Positions 56,141-64,000 of a stretch of 64,000 nucleotides of DNA are shown here, in pieces. The notes beneath the pieces are model-generated. The model was given only the letters and a program-made list of their open reading frames with translations, searched no databases and was not told the origin of the DNA. This stretch comes from Aquila chrysaetos chrysaetos (taxonomy: Eukaryota; Chordata; Aves; Accipitriformes; Accipitridae): the NCBI RefSeq assembly GCF_900496995.4, contig NW_024470326.1, positions 124,001 through 188,000 of the forward strand, in the 5' to 3' direction. The position numbers were made by a program, and so were the translations under genes. How positions within the stretch are numbered: position 1 is the stretch's first letter; each line of letters opens with the position of its first letter.

Positions 56141-56287
56141 ATCAAATCAGGGGCTACTTGGGCAAACTCAAATGCTACCAGTCAAAAGGGACCAAAAGTA
56201 TAAATGTGTATTTGCATAGAGGGAGAGAAAATTTCATCAGCTTGCTAATCCATGTCCATGTCCATAGAGATTTGGATGAAAGAAAAT

Positions 56288-57040
56288 AATCAAGGAATCT
56301 TGTTGCAATATGTGGATGATTTATTAATTGCAGCTGAGACAGAAGAACAATGCACAAAGGTAACTATTAGCCGTTTGAACTTTTTGGGAATCAGTGGATA
56401 TCGAGTGTCAAAAGAAAAAGCCCAAATAACCCAGAGAGAAGTAACTTATTTGGATTTTGAAATCCTGAAAGGACAATTAGGAACTGAGAGAAAAGAGGCT
56501 ATTTGTCGTCTCCCTTAACATAAGACTCTAAGTGAATTGCCAGCATTTCTGGGAATGGTTGGGTGGTGTCGCCTGTGGATTGCAAATTATAGCTTGCTGG
56601 TCCGACCTTTATACGAGCAGCTCAAAAACTCAAACAATGGATTTATAGATTGGACTGATGCCAGGAAAGTTGCTTTCAAACAACTAAAACAGGCTTTAAT
56701 GGAAGCACCAGCCCTAGGCCTGCCAGATCTCACAAAGACATTTGAACTCTTTACTCATGAAAGAAAAGGTATAGCTCTGGGTGTCCTGGTCCAATATCTG
56801 GGACCAAGTCGGCGAGCTGTGGCCTACTTCTTGAAGCAATTAGACAATGTTTGCCTGGGATGGCCTGGTTGTTTGAGAGCCGTCGCTGCAACTGTGCTAT
56901 TGATCCAAGAAGCTCGCAAGTTCACCCTAGGACAGAGAATTACAGTGTATGTTCCCCACATGGTGATCACTGTGCTTGAACAGAAAGGGGGGCATTGGTT
57001 ATCCCTTAGTAGAGTGCTGAAATACTAAGTGGTGTTGCTG
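56288..57040 (+). pseudogene. Gamma-like reverse transcriptase, C-terminal part
   Basis: LLQYVDDLLIAAETEEQC places the catalytic YVDD at 56,309-56,320, followed by FLGISGYRVSKEKAQI and, after a stop at about 56,517, FLGMVGWCRLWI and the connection domain with FTHERKGIALGVLVQ. YVDD with LLIAA is the gammaretrovirus form. The fingers and palm start are lost. Confidence 0.85.
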
Positions 57041-57109
57041 GAGCAAGATGATGTTTACTTAAAAAATACTACTATCGTTAACCCTGCTGTGTTTTAACAA
57101 CTGATCAAG

Positions 57110-57640
57110 TTGAAGGAGAACTGGAACGTGATTGGCTCCAGACAATTGAAGAAGTCTACTCCAGCCGACCAGATCTCCAAGATGCGCCACTGGAAGAGAC
57201 GGATTGGGAACTATATACCGAAGGAAGCAGTTTCATCCGTGATGGAAAACGCTTAACAGGATATGCGGCAACCACTACTGAGAAGGTAATTGAATCATGA
57301 GCTTTGCCTTCAAATGTATCTGACCAAAAGGCTGAACTGATAGCTCTTACTTGAGCACTGGAACTAAGTCAAAGAAAGCGAGTCAACATTTGGACAGACT
57401 CAAAGTATGCTTTTGGAGTAGGACATGCACATGGAGCAATAGGGAAAGAAAGAGGACTGTTATCTGCACAAGGAACCACCTTTCAGCATGCAGAACAAAT
57501 ACTGAAATTGTTAGAAGCCATTCAAAAGCCAGCAGCAGTCATGATAATGCACTGTAAAGCACGTCAGTCAGGTAGGACTGTCCCTGAAACAGGTAACTGA
57601 TTGGCTGATAGAGCTGCTAAAGATGCTGCAGAAAAAGGCA
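57110..57640 (+). pseudogene. Gamma-like RNase H remnant
   Basis: Short blocks in several frames: WELYTEGSSFIRDGKRLTGY (first catalytic region, with E in place of the usual D in TDGS), SDQKAELIALT, and IWTDSKYAFGVGHAHG. Several stops interrupt it. It degraded the RNA strand of the hybrid in the living virus. Confidence 0.75.
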
Positions 57641-58176
57641 TCCTAGCACTAGTTCCAGAGAAAAGTGTAAATTTACCTAAAGATGCTCCAACTTATAATG
57701 AAAAAGATGAAGAATTAATTATTAAATTGCAGGCTAATAAAAATGAACCAGGATGGGCTGTAACACCAACAGGTCAAATAATAGTCCCACCCGCAATAAT
57801 GAGAGAAATTGCCCGGGCTGAACATAACAAAGTACATTGCGGAACAGAAAACCTTGTTAAGCATTTACAAAAGTGTATTTTGAGTAGAGATATGACAAAG
57901 ATTATTTGAACAATTACAATGGGATGTGAAATTTGTATACGCAATAATCCCCAAACCAGTAATAAGATTACCTTTGGAATTATGAAACAAGGAAATTCTC
58001 CAGGAGAATGCTGGCAAACTGATTTTACAGAATTGCCCCGAAAAGAAGGATATCGATATATCCTAGTTCTCTTTGATACTTTCACTGGGTGGCCTGAGGC
58101 TTTCCCTTGCCGCACCAACAAAGCAAGAGAAGTAGTTAAAGTCTTGCTCAAAGAGATCATACCAAGATTTGGGGTC
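57641..58176 (+). pseudogene. Gamma-like integrase, truncated
   Basis: The zinc-binding region appears as RAEHNKVHCGTENLVKHLQK and MGCEICIRNN, followed by the catalytic core start, CWQTDFTELP (first aspartate) and YRYILVLFDTFTGWPEAFP. The second aspartate and the glutamate are missing because the ERVL-type LTR starts at 58,177, just after LLKEIIPRFG. Confidence 0.85.
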
Positions 58177-58755
58177 TGTCCTCGTTTCAGCTGGGATAGA
58201 GTTAACTGTCTTCCTAGTAGCTGGTACGGTGCTATGTTTTGAGTTCAGTATGTGAAGAATGTTGATTACACTGATGTTTTCAGTTGCTGCTAGTAGTGTT
58301 TAGACTAATGTCAAGGATTTTTCAGCTTCTCATGCCCAGCCAGCGAGAAAGCTGGAGGGGCACAAGAAGTTGGCACAGGACACAGCCAGGGCACCTGACC
58401 CAAACTGGCCAACAGGGTATTCCATACCATGGGACATCCCATCTAGTATAGGAACTGGGAAGTGGGGGCAGGAAATCGCCGCTGGGGGACTTGCTGGGTG
58501 CCGGTCGGCGGGTGGTGAGCAATTACACTATGCATCATTTGTACATTCCAATCCTTTCATTATTGCTGTTGTCATTTTATTAGTGTTATCATTATCATTA
58601 TTCGTTTCTTCTTTTCTGTTCTATTAAACTGTTCTTATCTCAACCCGTGGGTTTTGCTTCTTTTTCCCGATTTTCTCCCCCATCCCACTGGGTGGGGGGG
58701 GAGTGAGTGAGCGGCTGCGTGGTGCTTAGTTGCTGGCTGGGGTTAAACCACGACA
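58177..58755 (+). mobile_element. 5' LTR of the ERVL-like provirus
   Basis: 579 bases from TGTCCTCGTTTCAGCTGGG to ACCACGACA. It has ATTAAA at 58,623-58,628 and a G-rich U5. The left boundary coincides with loss of the gamma integrase frame; the right boundary lies eight bases before the primer-binding site. Confidence 0.88.
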
Positions 58756-58763
58756 GTCCATTT

Positions 58764-58781
58764 TGGCGCCCAACGTGGGGC
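58764..58781 (+). other. Primer-binding site, tRNA-Lys type
   Basis: TGGCGCCCAACGTGGGGC, matching the 3' end of tRNA-Lys(CUU). A leucine site would be usual for mammalian ERVL, so a lysine site is a point of difference. Confidence 0.88.
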
Positions 58782-58876
58782 CCGAAGGGTTGAGATAACG
58801 ACAAACCTGACCAGAGTTCGTTAAAACAAATTTGTTATAAGCATTCATTATATTGGTCTAATAGTCGCTGGTCATT

Positions 58877-59389
58877 ATGTTGATTTATGTGTTCTTAGAG
58901 TTGTTGCTCTGGTTTTTAAAGTTCTGTTATGTATCACCTCGCTTGCTGTATGTAGTCCCTCTTCTGCTGCTTATCATCCGTGGGAGGTGGATTAAGGTTT
59001 TCGCTTTGATGTGTTGTATAACACTGGTTTACGGTATGATAAAATCATCAGTAGTGGAATTAATCCGGTATTTGCACTCAGCATTGTCACCTTTATACTG
59101 CGGGAGCCATCTGTGGGAAACTATTAATAATTATACCATTTACCTTTCCTCCTTGGAAAACCAGTCTATGAGTGGGATACCTTTCTTCCCCTCTCCTTTC
59201 TCCTTCAGTCCAGTTACAATGGTGTTTGGGAATTTTGAAAAATTTGAATCCTCTTGGGATGTTGATACCAGCACGGTCCTAGCCCTATTGCTGGGAATTA
59301 GCATGCTCCTGAATGTGGTTCAGCTTTTGTTTAAGGTTAAACAACTATTTAAGAAGATCACCCAGAGGTCTGCCCCGAGGCCTGGATAA
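58877..59389 (+). CDS. Open frame in the ERVL leader: hydrophobic protein of unknown function
   Basis: A 170-codon frame starts about 96 bases after the primer-binding site and ends before gag. I do not recognise the protein. Hydropathy by eye: a hydrophobic N-terminus (about residues 2-18), further hydrophobic stretches near 24-34 and 40-54, a polar middle with two possible N-glycosylation sites (NYT and NQS, about 87-98), and one more hydrophobic segment near 143-158 followed by a lysine-rich tail (KVKQLFKK). This looks like a small membrane protein. It stays open although gag and pol nearby are broken. It could instead be a chance frame in a leader, or a displaced envelope-like piece. Confidence 0.5.
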   Translation: MLIYVFLELLLWFLKFCYVSPRLLYVVPLLLLIIRGRWIKVFALMCCITLVYGMIKSSVVELIRYLHSALSPLYCGSHLWETINNYTIYLSSLENQSMSGIPFFPSPFSFSPVTMVFGNFEKFESSWDVDTSTVLALLLGISMLLNVVQLLFKVKQLFKKITQRSAPRPG

Positions 59390-59418
59390 TTATGAGTGGC
59401 AGGGTGTGTGGGGTAGTA

Positions 59419-61044
59419 TGGGCAAGTACCTAGAAAAGTGGGCACCTCCAATGTTTTGGAAATTCACCCCTGAACAAGTGCAGAATCCAGAAGAACTAGT
59501 AAAATATTTGGAAAAGCTATGCTGTCACCCCGGCAGCTCCAGAGAGATACAAATCACTGCAACGTGCTGGGGCCTGGCCCATGCCTATCGAGCCCTGTTC
59601 GACACAACTCAGCACCCTCAAGGGGAAGAGAAGGTCTCTGGAGCCTAACAACAAAGCGATGAGCACTGCTGGTCACCCAAACCCCGGCAATGGGCGCTGC
59701 GGCCCCTCCAGCCCCGGCGACGAGCATTGCGGCCACCCAGACCTTGGTGACAGGCACCGTGACCCCTCCAGCCCTGGCAACGAGAACTGTGGCTACCCAA
59801 ACCTCAGCAACAGGCACTGCAGCCCCTCCAGCTGCGGCAACGAGCACTGCTGCTACCCAAACCTTGGCGACAGACGCTGCTACCCAAACCTTGGCGACAG
59901 ACGCTGCGGTTATCCAAAACCCGGCGAGCGATACTGCAACTGAACCAGCGGATCAACCTGCACCAGTATCAGTTGCCCCCGTACAGAAAAAGAAATATAA
60001 AAAATCAGCGCGCTTAGCAAAGGATGAAGGTGAACCAGGGTCATCACGGGAACAGGAGGAAGAGGCAGAACCAGAGGTAATAACCCGGTCCCTATCCTTG
60101 AGTGAGCTGCGGGATATGCGAAAAGATTTTGGCCGCCGTATAGGTGAGCATATTATCACCTGGCTTCTCCGAGGCTGGGACAATGGGGCTAATAGCTTGG
60201 AATTAGAAGGTAGGGAAGCCAAGCAGCTGGGATCGCTTGCCAGGGAAGGTGGCATTGACAAGGCAATTGGAAGAGGGACACAAGCCATCAGCCTCTGGAG
60301 GCGACTCTTGTCAAGTGTGAGGGAAAGGTACCCCTTTAAGGAAGATGTTATATGTCAATCAAGCAAGTGGACCACCATGGAAAAAGGTATCCAATATCTG
60401 AGGGAACTAGCTGTGCTAGAGACGATTCATCATGACCCGGACAACCCACAATTACCCAAGGATCCAGACGAAGTCCAATGCACACGACCCATGTGGCGGA
60501 AATTTGTACGGAACGCACCATCGTCCTATGCCAACTCACTGGCAACAATGACCTGGAAAGACGAAGAGGCACCGACAGTGGATGAAGTGGCTCGCCAACT
60601 CCGTCAATACGAAGAAAATCTCTCCTCCTCCCTACAAGCCTGCATTTCGGCTGTGCAGAAGCTGTCCGAGGATTTCCAGCAATTCAAAGAGGATATGTCC
60701 TATTGTCCACCTGTAAGGACCAATGTCTCAGCTATTAGGAGTGAGCGCTCCTCTGCCCGAGAGAGAGAGAATATAGAAGGTACACACCACGGGGTGCCCT
60801 ATGGTTTTACCTATGTGATCATGGAGAGGACATGAGGAAATGGCATGGAAAACCTACCTCGGTCCTAAATGCACGGGTACGTGAGCTGCGAGGAAAAAAC
60901 ACCACAAAAGGGGATTCTACTAGGAAAAATGCTGCTCCAGTTTCCAAACAGAGTAGAAGGGCTGATCTTATTTCTGATCCTCCTGAAGGGACTTCTGAGC
61001 CAATTTTACAAGAAGTGAATACCGGATACTCTGGCCAGAATTAG
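59419..61044 (+). pseudogene. Gag of the ERVL-like provirus
   Basis: The N-terminal part begins MGKYLEKWAPPMFWKF at 59,419 and ends at 59,646. A second frame (59,690-60,835) carries a repeated Ala-Thr-Pro-rich stretch, a basic segment (KKKYKKSARLAK) and the capsid-like body with SLSLSELRDMRKDFGRR, REAKQLGSLAREGGIDKAI and RPMWRKFV. A third frame (60,832-61,044) begins at an ATG overlapping the stop (ATGA) and holds the C-terminus. No CX2CX4HX4C zinc knuckle is seen, as in spumavirus-like gag. Two frame changes make it non-functional as one protein. Confidence 0.8.
59690..59940 (+). repeat. Coding tandem repeat in gag (Ala-Thr-Pro-rich)
   Basis: Roughly 60-base units with ggcaacgagcactgcggcc-type sequence, followed by two 27-base copies (acccaaaccttggcgacaga). 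The gag frame reads repeated AATQTL, TGTVTPPALA. Confidence 0.75.
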
Positions 61045-61059
61045 AGGGGCCCTGCCTCC

Positions 61060-61435
61060 AGCCAGGGGGACGAAAGGGATAACCGGGTCTATTGGACTGT
61101 GTGGATTCGATGGCCTGGCACGTTAGACCCACAGGAGTATAAGGCTCTAGTAGACACAGGCGCACAGTGCACTCTAATGCCATCAAGTTATAAAGGGGCA
61201 GAACCCATCTGTATTTCCGGTGTGACAGGGGGATCCCAAGAGTTAACTGTATTGGAAGCTGAAGTAAGCCTAACTGGGAATGAATGGCAGAAAACACCCC
61301 ATTGTGACTGGTCCGGAGGCTCCGTGTATCCTTGGCATAGACTATCTCAGGAGAGGGTATTTTCAGGACCCGAAGGGGTATCGATGGGCTTTTGGTACAG
61401 CTGCCTTGGAGATGGAGGGCACTGAACAGCTGTCT
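61060..61435 (+). pseudogene. Protease of the ERVL-like provirus
   Basis: The aspartic protease active site reads ALVDTGAQCTLMP near 61,150-61,185. Then LTGNEWQK and, in another frame after a break near 61,300, APCILGIDYLRRG, the C-terminal GIDYL block common to such proteases. The frameshift disables it. Confidence 0.8.
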
Positions 61436-62640
61436 ACCGTGCCTGGTCTCTCTCAAGACCCTTCGATTGTGCGGTTGCTGAGGGTTGAAGAACAACAAGT
61501 GCCAATTGCTACCACGACGGTGCACGGGCGGCAATATCGCACCAACCGAGACTCTCTGATTCCCATCCACAAGTTGATTCGCCAACTGGAGAGCCAAGGA
61601 GTGATCAGCAAAACTCGCTCACCCTTTCATAGTCCCATATGGCCAGTGCGAAAGTCTAACGGGGAGTGGAGACTAACAGTTGACTATCGTGGCCTGAATG
61701 AAGTTACGCCACCGCTGAGTGCTGCCGTTCCAGATATGCTAGAACTTCAATACGAACTAGAGTCAAAGGCAGCCAAGTGGTATGCCACAATAGACACTGC
61801 TAATGCATTTTTCTCCATTCCTTTGGCAGCGGAGAGTGTCATCCACAGTTTGCCTTTACTTGGAGGGGTGTCCAATACACTTGGAATTGATTGCCCCAGG
61901 GGTGGAAACAGCCCCACCATTTGCCATGGACTAATCCAGACTGCACTGGAAAAAGGTGAAGCTCCGGAACACCTGCAATACATTGATGACATCATTGTAT
62001 GGGGCAACACGGCAGAAGAAGTCTTTGAGAAAGGGAAGAAAATAGTCCAAATCCTTCTGAAAGCCCGTTTTGCCATAAAAGAAAGTAAGGTCAAGGGACC
62101 CGCACAGGAGATCCAGTTTTTAGGAATAAAATGGCAAGATGGACGTCGTCAGATACCAATGGATGTGATCAACAAAAATAGCAGCTATGTCTCCACCGAC
62201 TAATAAAAAGGAAACACAGGCTTTCTTGGGTGTTGTGGGATTTTTGGAGAATGCATATTCCAAATTACAGTCTGATTGTAAGCCCTCTCTATCAAGTGAC
62301 CCAGAAGAAGAATGATTTTAAATGGGGCCCTGAGCAACAGCAAGCCTTCGAACAAATTAAACTGGAGATTGTTCATGCAGCAGCCCTTGGACCAGTCCGG
62401 GCAGGACAAGATGTTAAAAATGTGCTCTATACTGTAGCCGGGGAGAATGGCCCTACCTGGAGCCTCTGGCAGAAAACACCTGGGGAGACCCGAGGTCGAC
62501 CCCTGGGGTTTTGGAGTCGAGGATATCGAGGATCCGAGGCTCGCTATACTCCAACTGAAAAGAGATATTGGCAGCATATGAAGGAGTTCGAGCTGCCTCA
62601 GAAGTGGTTGGTACTGAAACACAGCTCCTCTTAGCACCCC
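61436..62640 (+). pseudogene. Reverse transcriptase of the ERVL-like provirus
   Basis: Motifs in order: TRSPFHSPIWPVRKSNGEWR, LTVDYRGLNEVT, WYATIDTANAFFSIPL (first catalytic aspartate), then a stretch of about 70 bases read out of frame (61,840-61,915) between two compensating indels, then ICHGLIQTALE, LQYIDDIIVW (YIDD at 61,979-61,990) and IQFLGIKWQDG. A frame change near 62,185 leads to the thumb and connection (62,230-62,634). The indel pair removes a conserved part of the palm, and the copy is defective. Confidence 0.88.
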
Positions 62641-62781
62641 AACTGCCAGTGCTGGGCTGGATGTTCAAAGGGAGGGTCTCCTCTACACATCACGCGACTG
62701 ATGCCACGTGGAGTAAGCGGATTGCACTGATCACACAACGGGCTCGCGTAGGAAACCCCAGTCGCCCAGGAAATTTTAGAA

Positions 62782-63290
62782 GTGATCACGGACTGGCCAG
62801 AAGGCAAAGATTTTGGAATGTCACCAGAGGAGGAGGTGACGCGTGCTGAAGAAGCCCCACTGTATAATAAACTGCCAGAAAATGAGAGGCAATATGCCCT
62901 GTCCACTGATGGGTCCTGTCGCATTGTGGGAAAGCATCGGAGGTGGAAGGCTGCTGTATGGAGTCCTACACGACAAGTGGCAGAAACTGCTGAAGGAGAA
63001 GGTGAATCGAGTCAGTTTGCAGAGGTGAAAGCCATCCAGCTAGCGTTAGACATTGCTGAAAGAGAAAAGTGGCCAGTGCTCTATTGCTATCCTGACTCAT
63101 GGATGGTGGCAAATGCCCTGTGGGGGTGGTTACAGCAATGGAAGCAGAGCAACTGGCAGCGCAGAGGTAAACCCATTTGGGCTGCTGCGCTGTGGCAAGA
63201 TATTGCGTCCCGGCTAGAGAATCTGGTTGTAAAAGTACGTCATGTAGATGCTCACGTACCCAAGAGTCGGCCACTGAAGAACATCAAAAT
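62782..63290 (+). pseudogene. RNase H of the ERVL-like provirus
   Basis: Catalytic blocks are visible: ALSTDGSCRI (Asp), SSQFAEVKAIQLAL (Glu), YCYPDSWMVANAL (Asp; TDS is more usual) and VRHVDAHVPKS (His-Asp). All four acidic residues remain, and the frame is open from 62,782 to 63,450, though upstream and downstream frames do not join. Confidence 0.85.
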
Positions 63291-64000
63291 AACCAACAGG
63301 TGGATCAGGCTGCCAAGATTGAAGTGTCTCAGGTGGACCTGGACTGGCAACATAAGGGTGAGCTATTTATGGCTCGATGGGCCCATGATGCTTCAGGCCA
63401 TCAGGGAAGAGATGCAACTTATAGATGGGCTCGTGACCAAGGGGTGGACTTGACCATGGACACTATTGCACAGGTTATCCATGAATGTGAAACATGTGCT
63501 GCAATTAAGCAAGCCAAACGGTTTAAAGCCCCTGTGGTATGGAGGACGATGGCTGAAATATAAATTTGGGGAAGCCTGGCAGGTTGACTATATCACACTC
63601 CCACAAACTCGCCAAGGCAAGCGCTATGTGCTCACAATGGTGGAAACAACCACCGGATGGCTGGAAACATATTCTGTACCCCATGCCACCACCCGGAACA
63701 CTGTCCTGGGCCTTGAAAAGCAGGTCTTGTGGCGACATGGCACCCCAGAGAGAATTGAGTCAGACAACGGGACTCATTTCCGAAACAACCTCATAGACAC
63801 CTGGGCCAAAGAGCATGGCATTGAGTGGGTGTATCACATCCCCTATCATGCACCAGCCTCTGGGAAAATTGAGCGGTACAATGGACTGTTAAAGACTACA
63901 TTGAGAGCAATGGGGGGTGGAACTTTCAAACATTGGGATACACATTTGGCAAAAGCCACCTGGTTAGTCAACACCAGAGGATCTGTCAATCGGGGTGGCC
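63290..64000 (+). pseudogene. Integrase of the ERVL-like provirus, cut by the window
   Basis: The HHCC zinc region reads WAHDASGHQGRDATYRWA then HECETC. After a frame change near 63,540 the catalytic core follows: AWQVDYITLP (Asp), RIESDNGTHFRNN (Asp) and ASGKIERYNGLLK (Glu), so the DDE triad is kept. The sequence runs to the last base; the C-terminal DNA-binding domain lies outside. Confidence 0.88.

Larger units (their letters stand above)
56252..58176 (+). mobile_element. Gamma-like (class I) endogenous retrovirus pol remnant
   Basis: Reads reverse transcriptase from the catalytic motif onward, connection, RNase H and integrase in the usual order. The 5' part (LTR, gag, protease, RT start) is missing. 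Stops and frameshifts occur throughout. The 3' part of integrase is cut at 58,176 by the ERVL-type LTR. Confidence 0.85.
58177..64000 (+). mobile_element. ERVL-like (class III) provirus, cut by the window end
   Basis: In order: 5' LTR, tRNA-Lys primer site, an extra open frame, gag, protease, reverse transcriptase, RNase H, integrase. The sequence leaves the window within integrase, so the 3' end and any envelope are unknown. Several frameshifts and stops show that it is defective. It is inserted in the integrase of a gamma-like element. LTR relatives are present at 15,455-15,790 and 25,920-26,080. Confidence 0.9.

Noticed and set aside
1-64000. tRNA or rRNA genes
   Set aside because: I found no cloverleaf-like A/B box pairs or ribosomal sequence by eye; the tRNA-like matches are retroviral primer-binding sites.

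Overview
The window is vertebrate, almost certainly avian, nuclear DNA. It has no operons, ribosome binding sites or bacterial genes. The evidence is a family of OR14-like olfactory receptor (OR) genes of the kind expanded in birds, many pieces of the CR1 LINE (the dominant avian retrotransposon), avian-type endogenous retroviruses (class III ERVL-like, class II beta-like, class I gamma-like), and long GC-rich minisatellites. With a degenerate CCCTAA-like tract this reads as a gene-poor, rearranged, possibly subtelomeric region. The species cannot be told from the sequence.

Layout. 1-6.4 kb: an OR-bearing duplication unit (U1, OR on the minus strand). 6.4-17.5 kb: CR1 fragments, a fragment of an unrelated OR, a telomere-like tract (9.8-10.3 kb), a degenerate tandem repeat (10.3-11.1 kb) and several LTRs, one with tandem CCAAT-bearing repeats. 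17.6-25.9 kb: a minisatellite with a basic unit of about 32 bp and complex longer units in its first half. 25.9-28.86 kb: a minus-strand beta-like retroviral gag-dUTPase-protease fragment with a tRNA-Trp primer site, joined to a piece of an unrelated ERVL-type LTR. 28.86-29.42 kb: minisatellite again. 29.42-29.87 kb: another LTR. 29.87-33.9 kb: a nearly complete CR1. 33.9-46.7 kb: a large inverted repeat (arms about 4.8 kb, spacer about 3.1 kb) with one OR copy in each arm, head to head; its right arm plus spacer form U2, an inverted copy of U1. 48.8-54.35 kb: U3, a direct copy of U1. 54.9-58.2 kb: CR1, an LTR and a gamma-like pol remnant. 58.18 kb to the end: an ERVL-like provirus inserted in the gamma integrase region, running off the window in its own integrase.

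All four OR14-like copies carry single-base insertions and are called pseudogenes. Several insertions lie in homopolymers, so some could be sequencing error; that matters because the three flanking units keep a TATA-like box, strong GTAAGT donors and a plausible splice acceptor in OR sense. No intact cellular gene can be asserted. The least explained coding signal is a 170-codon open frame with several hydrophobic segments between the primer-binding site and gag of the ERVL-like provirus, at 58,877-59,389.
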